From: Alkalihalobacillus pseudalcaliphilus
Lineage (GTDB): Bacteria; Bacillota; Bacilli; Bacillales; Bacillaceae_D
NCBI RefSeq assembly: GCF_028610675.1
Contig: NZ_JAQQWS010000025.1
Coordinates: 1-19,589 of the forward strand
DNA: 19,589 nucleotides
Reading direction: 5' to 3'
The position numbers were made by a program, and so were the translations under genes. The notes under the pieces were generated by a model, which saw nothing but the letters and a program-made list of their open reading frames with translations, was not told where the DNA came from and did no database searches. Shown one piece after another: positions 1 to 6,882 of the stretch (position 1 is its first letter; the number at the start of each line of letters is the position of its first letter).

Positions 1-232
1 TTTTGCCTCAGTATCTGCACATTAACCCTCTCTTTGTGCAGATACTCCGTGGTTTTGCCTCAGTATCTGCACATTAACCCTCTCTTTGTGCAGATACTCC
101 GTGGTTTTGCCTCAGTATCTGCACATTAATCCCACCTTTGTGCAGATACTCCGTGGTTTTGCCTCAGTATCTGCACATTAGCCCTCTCTTTGTGCAGATA
201 CTCCGTGGTTTGGCTTCCGTATCTGCACAAAC
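1..232. repeat. Left array of 52-bp tandem hairpin repeats
   Basis: Four complete units start at 9, 61, 113 and 165, exactly 52 bases apart, followed by a half unit at 217; bases 1-8 are the tail of an earlier unit, so the array continues beyond the window. Each unit has the arm AGTATCTGCACA, a 13-base loop (TTAACCCTCTCTT or a variant) and the exactly complementary arm TGTGCAGATACT, then a 15-base spacer containing GTGGTTTTGCC. The first two units are identical. Unit 3 has the loop TTAATCCCACCTT; unit 4 has TTAGCCCTCTCTT. Because arms alternate with 13- and 15-base gaps, each arm could also pair with the neighbouring unit. Spacers are not unique, so this is not a CRISPR array, and no T-run follows the stems. 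Function is not recognised. Confidence 0.95.
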
Positions 233-747
233 CCTTATATACCTTAAGGTGGTGAAAGATGACTTTCATTTTTGCTGGTGTCGGAGCTGATTTTGGCTCC
301 GACATGGGCGTTTTATATGATAGTTAGTGCGAACATAGAGCGTAACTCGTTGCTGCCGAAAAATCATGCTCCGCGTCCTGCTGGATGACGCTGAACTAAT
401 CGGCACAGCCAGCGGATCTCCGCTCTGCCACTAGGTCCCCGGGTGTCTCCGTATGACTCGCCCGCTAGATTACTTATAATTCTCAAGTTCAAAACCATTC
501 TTACAACAAAATAAAGAAAAAGAGCAAAGTGAATGAAAAGCCACCAGTTAAAGAATACACTAAATGAACATTATTGAGGTCAAATGCTAAAATCAGGTTG
601 GATAAATATCCGTGTTAATGGCTGTAAATACGCTTTTTTTGATATCAAATTGACTCTCTTATTCACTTACGCCGTATTGTTGGCTCTCTTTTCGACCTCA
701 TTGCTGCGTATTTTCGTTTGCTCCGCATTAACTGCCTCTTAGCCAGA
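233..747. other. Intergenic DNA with small hairpins, no gene seen
   Basis: No credible coding region or RNA gene is seen. The palindrome ACCTTAAGGT lies at 241-250. A short TGAAAG/CTTTCA hairpin followed by five T lies at 253-273. A perfect 8-bp inverted repeat (GTCGGAGC with GCTCCGAC) occupies 280-303. The stretch 340-470 is more GC-rich than its surroundings and holds a small AGCGGA/TCCGCT hairpin at 411-424. Read on the minus strand it has the flavour of GC-rich intergenic elements common in Bacillaceae, but I cannot match it firmly to one. The stretch 480-747 is AT-rich with nothing distinct. Confidence 0.5.
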
Positions 748-812
748 CACTACTTTCTATCTTTACTTGTCGCGAAGTGAAATAGGCTTCTCCGTGTGAA
801 TTTTATAAGAAA
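748..812. repeat. Dispersed intergenic repeat, copy 1
   Basis: About 65 bases align closely with 12809-12872, in the same orientation. Shared blocks are CACTACTTTC, ATCTTT, GCGAAGTGAA, GGCTTC, CCGTGTG or CCATGTG, and TTTTATA or TTTTGTATA. Both copies sit between genes and have no open reading frame. In this copy the central GAAG/CTTC stem is shorter than in the second. The two copies look like diverged members of a small family of interspersed repeats; whether they were ever mobile cannot be told from two copies. Confidence 0.75.
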
Positions 813-908
813 AACAAACGAAACAAGTCTTTAAGCCATCTTAGCAATCAAATATCAATATTAAGCTATTCTTGCTTTTTTTCGCGCAAAAATTCAAACA
901 TAAGATAG

Positions 909-937
909 AAAAAAACCCACCTCCTAAGAGATGGGTT
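909..937 (-). terminator. Rho-independent terminator of the cold-shock gene
   Basis: On the minus strand AACCCA pairs with TGGGTT, with a further CTC/GAG block around the TTAG loop, and a run of seven T follows. It lies about 45 bases after the stop of the cold-shock gene in the right orientation. Confidence 0.85.
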
Positions 938-981
938 GAATGGTTATTAGCTATGATTCATTTCCTACCCAGGAATGTGAA

Positions 982-1179
982 TTAAAGCTTAACTACGTTC
1001 GCAGCTTGTGGACCACGAGCACCTTCTACGATTTCAAATTCTACGTCTTGACCTTCATCTAGAGATTTGAAACCCTCAGAATTGATAGCTGAGAAGTGTA
1101 CGAATACGTCATCTCCGTCTTCGCGCTCGATGAAACCAAAACCTTTTTCTGCGTTAAACCATTTTACTTTTCCTTGCAT
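982..1179 (-). CDS. csp: Cold-shock protein (CspA/CspB family)
   Basis: A 65-residue single cold-shock domain, the usual length for the family. RNP1 (KGFGFI, residues 12-17) and RNP2 (VFVHF, 25-29) are intact, as is the N-terminal KVKWFN segment. Such proteins bind single-stranded RNA and DNA through exposed aromatic residues and act as RNA chaperones in the cytoplasm, during cold shock or constitutively. The gene is monocistronic, with its own sigma-A promoter and terminator. The start ATG follows an AAGGG motif at a rather long distance (about 11 bases). The leader is only about 45 bases and opens with a stem-loop. Which paralogue this is (CspB, CspC or CspD) cannot be decided from one copy. 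Confidence 0.97.
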   Translation of the reverse strand: MQGKVKWFNAEKGFGFIEREDGDDVFVHFSAINSEGFKSLDEGQDVEFEIVEGARGPQAANVVKL

Positions 1180-1209
1180 ATTTTCACATTCCCTTCGTTA
1201 CTAAAATTG

Positions 1210-1228
1210 CTGTGGATAATTACCACAG
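1210..1228 (-). promoter_or_regulatory. Stem-loop at the 5' end of the cold-shock mRNA
   Basis: CTGTGG and CCACAG form a perfect 6-bp stem with a 7-base AT loop. It falls within a few bases of the transcription start expected from the promoter just upstream, so the mRNA would begin with this hairpin. 5' stem-loops are known to stabilise mRNAs and take part in cold-shock gene control; the role here is inferred. Confidence 0.5.
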
Positions 1229-1232
1229 TTTT

Positions 1233-1261
1233 ACTATAACAACCTCCTTAAATATTGTCAA
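1233..1261 (-). promoter_or_regulatory. Sigma-A promoter of the cold-shock gene
   Basis: On the minus strand TTGACA (a perfect -35, at 1261-1256) is followed after 17 bases by TATAGT (5 of 6 for the -10, at 1238-1233). The gene starts 54 bases further on. Confidence 0.87.
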
Positions 1262-1732
1262 ACGCTTTTGTATCGCCTTTTTTGTCACCGTATGTTGGAT
1301 TTTATCGAATTTACAAGAATAAATGATATCGCTTTCTTTTTCCTGAGAAAATAAGTCAAAAGTCCTTTCATTTGTTAATTTCATTTATTCACCGACACTT
1401 TTACATATTTTATTCCATTCAAAATAATGATTACTCCAACCTTCCCTGTCTTCAAATAAGCGAAAATACTGTTAATTCACATAGTTTCTCTTATCGCACT
1501 CCTCTTTCACTCTTATCACACTTTATCTTTTATTATATTTAAATAAAAAATAACCCTTTCAAAGTTTCTCATACTTCTTCCTTTCATTTTTAGTTTTTCA
1601 TCCTTTTTCCCCATTTTCAATATGAGTCTCATTGCTTTACTTTTATTTTCCAATGGTTTTTCCTGTTCAAGTCACCTAATATCTAGTAAAATAACAACCG
1701 TTCACTATTTTGATAAAGAAGGAGATTCCTAT
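1262..1732. other. AT-rich divergent intergenic region
   Basis: About 470 bases between the divergent cold-shock and lipoprotein genes. It is AT-rich, and the + strand is rich in T and C. I see no RNA gene and no promoter good enough to name for the lipoprotein. An in-frame ATG at 1622 has no ribosome binding site and would replace the signal peptide with an unlikely extension. Confidence 0.5.
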
Positions 1733-2704
1733 ATGAAAAAACTTTGGTTAAGTCTATTCCTTTCTGGTGCTTTAATTTTAGGAGCATGTAGCAATGATGA
1801 TGCTGATGCACCAGCAGATGAACATGTAGACAATGATACAGAAGAGGTAGCAGATCAAGATAACGAAGAGAACGAGGGTACAGAGGGGTTATCAGCAGAA
1901 GATATTCTTACACAAAGTATGGAAGCCATGAATGCCATCAATAGCTTCTCTTCAGAAATGAAAGTTGACCAAGTGATTGATTTTGGTGAAGTTGATCCAG
2001 AGCTCGGCTCAAGTTCAATGACAACTGGCATTACAATGAATATGGATGCTATGATGGAGCCATTTTCTATGTACCAAACGATTGAAATGGCCATCGATGA
2101 ACTTGGTGACTCTTTTACATCTGAAACGTATTTAACAGAGGACGGCATGTTCCAATATGAACCTTCCCTTGATGAATGGCTCAAATATCCAGACGAAATG
2201 CACGATGAAATTTTGGCATTAGGTTCTGTAGAAGCAACACCTGAAGAGCAAATTGAATTATTACGTAGCTTCGGTGATGAGATTGAAGTAACCGAAGAAG
2301 GTGATTCTTATGTTCTTACTGTAAGTGGTTCTGACCAAAACCTTGAAGCATTAGCCGATGAGGTTATGTCAATGACCGGAGCAGCTGGAGAAGAAATGGA
2401 ATTCCTTTTAAATATGATGACGATTTCTGACCTATCGTATTCATTATATATTAATAAAGAAACGTTCCTTCAAGAAGCGATCGATATGACGATGACAATG
2501 GAACTTAATATGGAAGAAGAAGGCGTAACAATGACCATGACACAAACAACGTCAGGTACATTCACCAATTACGACCAAGTTGACACAATCGTTGTACCAG
2601 ACGAAGTCATTGACTCCGCTGTAGAAATCGACGAGGAAATGCTTGGTGGCCTAGAAGGTATGGAAGAAGACGAAATCGTTGAGGAAGAAGACAGCGAAGA
2701 ATAA
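1733..2704 (+). CDS. Acidic secreted lipoprotein, DUF6612-like
   Basis: A 323-residue protein exported as a lipoprotein. It has a lysine-containing N-terminus, a hydrophobic stretch, and the lipobox LGAC with the lipidated cysteine at residue 19, so it should be anchored on the outer face of the membrane. The next 35 or so residues form a low-complexity Asp/Glu linker. The body begins near a motif like ILTQSMEAMNAINSF and contains Met-Thr-rich beta-type segments such as MTMTMEL. This resembles the Bacillus DUF6612 lipoproteins and, distantly, the LppX/LolA-like fold; function is unknown. The C-terminus is again very acidic. The ATG at 1733 is chosen because AAGGAG lies 8 bases before it and the signal peptide begins there. 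The strong acidity suits proteins exposed to alkaline or saline surroundings. Confidence 0.87.
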   Translation: MKKLWLSLFLSGALILGACSNDDADAPADEHVDNDTEEVADQDNEENEGTEGLSAEDILTQSMEAMNAINSFSSEMKVDQVIDFGEVDPELGSSSMTTGITMNMDAMMEPFSMYQTIEMAIDELGDSFTSETYLTEDGMFQYEPSLDEWLKYPDEMHDEILALGSVEATPEEQIELLRSFGDEIEVTEEGDSYVLTVSGSDQNLEALADEVMSMTGAAGEEMEFLLNMMTISDLSYSLYINKETFLQEAIDMTMTMELNMEEEGVTMTMTQTTSGTFTNYDQVDTIVVPDEVIDSAVEIDEEMLGGLEGMEEDEIVEEEDSEE

Positions 2705-2712
2705 TAACGAAC

Positions 2713-2742
2713 AAAACCACTCTAATATTAGAGTGGTTTTTT
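2713..2742. terminator. Bidirectional terminator between the lipoprotein gene and fliT
   Basis: A perfect palindrome: AAAACCACTCTAAT followed at once by its complement, with a T-run on the + strand. It serves the lipoprotein gene best, but has four T on the minus strand and could also end the convergent fliT transcript. Confidence 0.9.
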
Positions 2743-2790
2743 ATAATTATACAGACAATAATTCAAGAAATTCACCCCTACATTCATGCG

Positions 2791-3165
2791 TTACTCACGC
2801 TTATCAAAAAAGATACCTTCTTGTGTAGGTGCCGTATAAGGGTTATCATACTTGCGATTAAGCTTCTTTTTTTGTTTCATTTGATTAATATTTCTTTTAA
2901 TTTGATCACGATTCCGTTCTAACCCTAGCTCCATTTCTTGACTCAGTTGCATTAATTGTTGTTTCCGTTCAATAGAAACTTGATCTTTCACATCATGATC
3001 TAAGTTTGCAATTAACAACTCTCTCTCTTTAAGAAGCTTTTCCATTTCAGCGATTTGGGACTCTCTCGCATCAACATCATCACTTAATGGATTGCGAACC
3101 TTGTGTACGAGTAATTCCGTAACTTGTATGAGTTCCAGGAAAGTTCCAAGCTTACTTTCCTTCAT
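2791..3165 (-). CDS. fliT: FliT-type flagellar chaperone
   Basis: A 124-residue, largely helical and charged protein in the place of fliT, last gene of the flaG-fliD-fliS operon. FliT proteins bind the filament cap protein FliD before export. Residues 20-95 are predicted helical with heptad character (for example EMEKLLKERELLIANL), and the C-terminal tail is polar. The annotation rests on position, size and helical character, because the family is poorly conserved. The ATG at 3165 has AAAGG seven bases upstream; a TTG at 3189 would extend it by eight residues but lacks a binding site. It overlaps the end of fliS by 14 bases, which suggests translational coupling. Confidence 0.8.
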   Translation of the reverse strand: MKESKLGTFLELIQVTELLVHKVRNPLSDDVDARESQIAEMEKLLKERELLIANLDHDVKDQVSIERKQQLMQLSQEMELGLERNRDQIKRNINQMKQKKKLNRKYDNPYTAPTQEGIFFDKRE

Positions 3166-3550
3166 TACCAAACCTTTGCTTTCTATCAATTTGTAATGCT
3201 TCTTTCCATGTATCTCGGAATTGTGTAATCATATCTGTCGCCGAATCGAGTTTGGTTATATCCTTTTCCATATTAGCCTCGATAAGCAAGTTTAATGTGT
3301 AATCATATAAAGCTAACATATTCTTCCCTAACTCCGTATCAACCTTTAAAGTAACCATAAGCTCACGAACGATATTCTGGACCTTAAGAATATTTGTATT
3401 AGATTCTGCGATATGACCGTCATTCATTGCTTTTTTTGCTAGACCACTAAATTTTAATGCTCCATTATAAAGCATCAAGGTCAGCTCGGCTGGCGAAGAA
3501 GTTTCAACCTTGTTATTTTGATACGTTTGATATGGATTTCTCATTGCCAC
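3152..3550 (-). CDS. fliS: Flagellin export chaperone FliS
   Basis: A 132-residue FliS. The N-terminal NPYQTYQNNKVETSSPAELTL segment is the family signature, followed by the four-helix bundle (LMLYNGALKFSGLA, then helices near residues 45-110). FliS binds the C-terminus of newly made flagellin in the cytoplasm, prevents premature polymerisation and delivers it to FlhA; in Bacillus it also works with FliW on hag control. The GTG start at 3550 has AAAGGA ten bases upstream, while the ATG two codons later would be 16 bases away, so GTG is preferred. It follows fliD by 28 bases. Confidence 0.96.
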   Translation of the reverse strand: MAMRNPYQTYQNNKVETSSPAELTLMLYNGALKFSGLAKKAMNDGHIAESNTNILKVQNIVRELMVTLKVDTELGKNMLALYDYTLNLLIEANMEKDITKLDSATDMITQFRDTWKEALQIDRKQRFGNEGK

Positions 3551-3578
3551 GTTGTGTACATCCTTTCTATGTTAATCG

Positions 3579-5168
3579 TTATTGAGCAAAGAACTGCATT
3601 AAGGACGCTGCTTGTGAATTCGCTTGATTCATCATAGCTTCCATTCTCGAAAACTGTGCCCAGTAACGACTCTCGATTCGAGCTAATCTCGTTTCAAACG
3701 CCTCAATTCGCTTATTAACATCAAGAAGCTGAGTACCAATTATATACTGATGCTCCGTTCTATTCTCATTACCTGCTCGATCGACAATCGAATTCATTGT
3801 ATTTGAGATATCTGCTCTGACTCGTCCTATTAGACCAGTTTGGTTATAAATCTCATTTTTTTGTTGCTGAGTTCGGTCAGCTTGTTTGATACTCGTTAAA
3901 CTAGGATCAGCTGTTCCGTTTAAAATCTGATGAACCGAATCCGGATCCTCCGCTAAAGCAGCCCGAAGCTTATCTTCATCAAGCTCCAAGAAACCACCCA
4001 TTGTATAATCATTACTCGTACTAATTCCCAATTGAGTAATTTGATTAAATTGACCACCTGTCTGCACAGGAGCATACAAGCTCGCACGCATCGTGGATAA
4101 CAAAGAATTGAGCAGTGGGTCATTTCGTAATAATCCACTTGTTGCTTTTTCATCCCAAAGCTCCGCTTCACGCTCAGATAATTCCCTTCTTTGCTCATCC
4201 GTTAAAGGTGGAAAATCACGAAAGTTCGGCTCAGTTAACATTGCTCGAATCTCAGTAATCGTCTCATTGTATGTATCTACAAATGACTTGACCTTTTCAA
4301 ACGCATCATCGGTATTTGTATCTACTCGGAACGTTTCAAAGTCAGCCGTTACTTCCGATAACGTAAAAGCAATACCTCCAACTGAGACACGATTACTACG
4401 AGAGTCCATTACAATAGGTTCTGTAGACATAAAGGAATCAATAAATTCAATTTCAGCATTCGTACCTGCTACTTCATTTTCTTGTTGGATATGTAGGACA
4501 TTATTTAGAAACCCTAAATCCCCTCCAAAAGAAATCTGGTTGGTATTACTTCCGTCCGCCGCATCAAAAACACCTGTTTCCGTACGTTCAATTATTACTT
4601 TATCATAACTAGAGTTATAGGACATTTTGATACCGAGACCAGCTGCATTTACTTCCCTAAAAAGACTATCTAAAGATTTACTTGTATCAATAGTAAAGCT
4701 TTTCGTTACTTCTTCACCCTTGCTATTATAAGTGGTAATGGAAAACTCCTCACCATCGTAAGAATCAATGTCACCTGCATAAAATTCCTGGCTATTCAAA
4801 GCGGAATTAGTACGAATTTTCATATCTCCATTTGAGATAGTGTTTTCACTAATATTTCTTGTCTGTGTGGCAACCTGATTTACTTTAAGCTGAAAGGCTC
4901 CATTCCTTACCTCCGCATTAGGCTCTGCTATAAATGCCTTACTATCTGAATTTGCCACTTTTGTATTTAAAGATGAACGTAAACGAATATTATAGGCTGC
5001 ATCATCGAGCTTTTTTAATAACAAATTCACATCCCGATATTTATCTCTTTGCCACTCTAATGTTTGCTTCCGCTGAAAATGACGGTCAAGAGGAATTCTT
5101 TCCGCCTGCATCAGTTGTTTAATCATACTTTCTGTATCAATACCACTTGCTAATCCACCAATTCTCAC
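3579..5168 (-). CDS. fliD: Flagellar filament cap protein FliD (HAP2)
   Basis: A 529-residue filament cap protein. The N-terminal segment IGGLASGIDTESMIKQLM and the helix to about residue 60 are the FliD_N signature. The middle, beta-rich part (about 70-300) carries the variable outer domains. The C-terminal FliD_C region (about 300-529) ends in a long helix. FliD is exported and sits as a pentameric cap at the filament tip, where it folds flagellin into place. The start is a GTG preceded by GAGG and GGTGAG motifs, 14 bases after flaG. Length is in the normal range for Bacillus, slightly long. Confidence 0.97.
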   Translation of the reverse strand: MRIGGLASGIDTESMIKQLMQAERIPLDRHFQRKQTLEWQRDKYRDVNLLLKKLDDAAYNIRLRSSLNTKVANSDSKAFIAEPNAEVRNGAFQLKVNQVATQTRNISENTISNGDMKIRTNSALNSQEFYAGDIDSYDGEEFSITTYNSKGEEVTKSFTIDTSKSLDSLFREVNAAGLGIKMSYNSSYDKVIIERTETGVFDAADGSNTNQISFGGDLGFLNNVLHIQQENEVAGTNAEIEFIDSFMSTEPIVMDSRSNRVSVGGIAFTLSEVTADFETFRVDTNTDDAFEKVKSFVDTYNETITEIRAMLTEPNFRDFPPLTDEQRRELSEREAELWDEKATSGLLRNDPLLNSLLSTMRASLYAPVQTGGQFNQITQLGISTSNDYTMGGFLELDEDKLRAALAEDPDSVHQILNGTADPSLTSIKQADRTQQQKNEIYNQTGLIGRVRADISNTMNSIVDRAGNENRTEHQYIIGTQLLDVNKRIEAFETRLARIESRYWAQFSRMEAMMNQANSQAASLMQFFAQ

Positions 5169-5182
5169 AAGCTCACCACCCT

Positions 5183-5515
5183 CTAAATTTTCTTATCAAA
5201 AAATAAACTAATTGTATCTCGAAAAGCAGCATATATATCAAGGAGTTTTTTTGGAGGAACCTCCTTAATCACTTCATTTGTTACTCGATCAACAATTTCA
5301 ACATAATATTCATCCAAATCCTCGTGTAGGGCAAATCGCACACTCGCATTCATGGAATCTGTTATTTTGTTCAACTCATGTACATGCTGTTGAACGACCT
5401 GTTTTGTAGGTTCCACAGCTCCCCTTGATAATTCTGCTTGAGCGGACTGTTTCGATTGATTGGCTTGATATCCTTTTACATTTGTATAGTAACTAGAAGC
5501 TGATTGGACCTCCAT
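5183..5515 (-). CDS. flaG: FlaG family flagellar protein
   Basis: A 110-residue FlaG (B. subtilis YvyC). The first 45 residues are polar and Gln/Ser-rich. The conserved domain from about residue 48 to 107 includes VRFALHEDLDEYYVEIVD and the VIKEVPPKKLLDIYAAF motif. FlaG proteins are encoded next to fliD and influence filament length; the mechanism is not settled. AAGGAG lies eight bases before the ATG at 5515. The upstream GTG at 5524 overlaps that binding site and is unlikely. First gene of flaG-fliD-fliS-fliT, with a sigma-D-like promoter just before it. Confidence 0.93.
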   Translation of the reverse strand: MEVQSASSYYTNVKGYQANQSKQSAQAELSRGAVEPTKQVVQQHVHELNKITDSMNASVRFALHEDLDEYYVEIVDRVTNEVIKEVPPKKLLDIYAAFRDTISLFFDKKI

Positions 5516-5551
5516 CTCTTTCACTCCTTATCAAATTTTTTCTTACCTCTT

Positions 5552-5578
5552 ATATCGGTCTATTGCTTAGGAAGTTAA
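5552..5578 (-). promoter_or_regulatory. Sigma-D-like promoter of flaG-fliD-fliS-fliT
   Basis: On the minus strand TTAA, 15 bases, ACCGATAT: 3 of 4 and 6 of 8 matches to the flagellar consensus TAAA-N15-GCCGATAA. It lies 37 bases before the flaG start and after the hag terminator. Confidence 0.62.
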
Positions 5579-5613
5579 TGACTTTTGCTAAGAATGCTTC
5601 TTTTTTCCAAAAG

Positions 5614-5642
5614 AAAAAGACCCAGGAGGACCTAGATCTTTT
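5614..5642 (-). terminator. Terminator of hag
   Basis: On the minus strand AGATCTAGG pairs with CCTGGGTCT (nine pairs, two of them G-U) around a TCCT loop, followed by five T. It starts 11 bases after the hag stop. Confidence 0.83.
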
Positions 5643-5652
5643 CGAAGTAAAA

Positions 5653-6489
5653 TTAACGTAATAATTGAAGTACAGCTTGTGGCTGTTGGTTAGCTTGAGC
5701 AAGCATCGCTTGTGAAGCTTGGTTAAGAATGTTCGTTCTAGTGAACTCCATCATTTCTTTAGCCATATCTACGTCACGGATACGAGACTCAGCAGCTTGT
5801 AAGTTCTCAGACGCATTGTCTAAGTTTTTGATTGTGTGCTCAAGGCGGTTTTGGTAAGCACCTAACAATGAGCGACCACTTGAAACTTTTTCAATCTCCG
5901 CATTAATTAAATCAATTGCTGCTGTTGCATCACCTTGACTGCCAGAAATATCAAGTGCATCTACTGCGGCATGTACTGATGTAAGATCGATACCTTCAGT
6001 TGTGAAATCTAACGTCATTGTTTCGTTTGAATTTGCACCAACCTGGAATACCACAGATCCAGTAGTACCAGTAGTACCATCAAGTAAGTTCTGTTGGTTA
6101 AACTGAGTATTTTCCATGATTCTTTCAATTTCATTTGATAGTTCTTCAAACTCAGCTTGTAGTGCCTCTCTATCAACATCAATATTAGTGTCATTAGAAG
6201 CTTGAACAGCTAATTCACGTTGACGCTGTAAGATTTCATGTACTTCATTTAAAGCACCTTCAGCTGTTTGAATCATTGAAATACCATCTTGTGCATTACG
6301 AGATGCTTGATCCAATCCTCGGATTTGTCCACGCATTTTTTCAGAAATCGATAAACCAGCTGCATCGTCGCCAGCACGGTTAATACGTAATCCAGAAGAT
6401 AGCTTCTCCATCGCTTGTTGACCTTGGTTAAGGTTAATCCCCATCGCACGATGTGCATTCATTGCTGGTAAATTGTGATTAATAATCAT
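5653..6489 (-). CDS. hag: Flagellin, filament subunit
   Basis: A 278-residue flagellin. The N-terminal D0/D1 part (about 1-140) has the family motifs INHNLPAMNAHR, KLSSGLRINRAGDDAAG and LQRQRELAVQASNDT. The C-terminal D1/D0 part (about 195-278) has SRIRDVDMAKEMM and ends in VLQLLR. Only about 55 residues separate the two, so the outer D2/D3 domains are missing and this is a minimal flagellin, shorter than the roughly 304-residue B. subtilis Hag. AAGGAGG nine bases before the ATG at 6489 fixes the start; an in-frame extension upstream runs through the leader hairpin and is not flagellin. Lys and Arg are scarce relative to Asp and Glu in the centre. It is expressed from its own sigma-D promoter and translation is probably set by CsrA and FliW. 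Confidence 0.98.
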   Translation of the reverse strand: MIINHNLPAMNAHRAMGINLNQGQQAMEKLSSGLRINRAGDDAAGLSISEKMRGQIRGLDQASRNAQDGISMIQTAEGALNEVHEILQRQRELAVQASNDTNIDVDREALQAEFEELSNEIERIMENTQFNQQNLLDGTTGTTGSVVFQVGANSNETMTLDFTTEGIDLTSVHAAVDALDISGSQGDATAAIDLINAEIEKVSSGRSLLGAYQNRLEHTIKNLDNASENLQAAESRIRDVDMAKEMMEFTRTNILNQASQAMLAQANQQPQAVLQLLR

Positions 6490-6498
6490 TTCTAATTT

Positions 6499-6532
6499 CC
6501 TCCTTGAGTTTGCTCCGCCCACATCCTTGTGG
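6499..6532 (-). promoter_or_regulatory. CsrA-binding hairpin and site in the hag leader
   Basis: On the minus strand 6532-6519 reads CCACAAGGATGTGG, a 5-bp stem (CCACA/TGTGG) presenting AGGA in the loop; the core ACAAGGATGT matches the CsrA consensus RUACARGGAUGU in all ten positions covered. About 20 bases further on lies the ribosome binding site AAGGAGG (6505-6499), the expected second GGA site. Two-site binding of CsrA over the hag ribosome binding site is the mechanism known in B. subtilis. Confidence 0.88.
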
Positions 6533-6609
6533 TTGGATATTAGTTTTTTTAGAGCTGCTTCAGTTTGAAATGCCGGCCACATTTCTTGTTGATTAACTCT
6601 ACAACTCTA

Positions 6610-6636
6610 TTATCGACATGACTTTTATGAAGTTTA
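6610..6636 (-). promoter_or_regulatory. Sigma-D promoter of hag
   Basis: On the minus strand TAAA (6636-6633), 15 bases, GTCGATAA (6617-6610): a full match to the -35 and 7 of 8 to the -10 of the flagellar sigma-D consensus. It would give a leader of roughly 110 bases carrying the CsrA hairpin. Confidence 0.92.
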
Positions 6637-6802
6637 GACTTTTTTTGAATTTATTTATGATTTTTTCCTTATAAGATTTTTAGTTCGAAAGTTTCAGATT
6701 GCAACGGTTTACCAACAGCATAATAAAAAAAGTTGCATGCCTTGTCCCGTCTCAGCGCTATTATTGCAGAGAAGAATACCTCCATTAGCTAACTTACAAA
6801 AC

Positions 6803-6838
6803 AAAAAGCACCAAGAGCCCAACCCCTTCATGCTTTTA
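6803..6838 (-). terminator. Terminator of the LuxR-type regulator
   Basis: On the minus strand AAAAGCA and TGCTTTTT form the stem base around a 20-base G-rich loop that can pair further, followed by a T-rich run ending in GTTTTG. It lies about 45 bases after the regulator's stop and upstream of the hag promoter, so the two genes should be transcribed separately. Confidence 0.75.
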
Positions 6839-6882
6839 AACGTTTCAAGAATATTTACTTTTATGGTTTAATTTTGTAAAAA

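Noticed and set aside
1..232. CRISPR array
   Set aside because: The period is regular, but the sequences between arms are the same in every unit, and there are no cas genes.
340..470. GC-rich segment as a tRNA, tmRNA or riboswitch
   Set aside because: No cloverleaf, CCA end or known aptamer core could be drawn on either strand.
1622..1732. Longer N-terminus for the lipoprotein starting at the ATG at 1622
   Set aside because: No ribosome binding site; the good AAGGAG site and signal peptide start at 1733.
4093..4608. 171-codon + strand reading frame
   Set aside because: It is antisense to fliD with low-complexity Ser-rich translation and no ribosome binding site of note.
6490..6582. Longer flagellin start upstream of 6489
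   Set aside because: It would translate the leader with its CsrA hairpin and the ribosome binding site; flagellins begin with the MIINHN-type N-terminus.
6700..6780. c-di-GMP riboswitch or other structured leader before hag
   Set aside because: It lies upstream of the sigma-D promoter and lacks the conserved GEMM core motifs.
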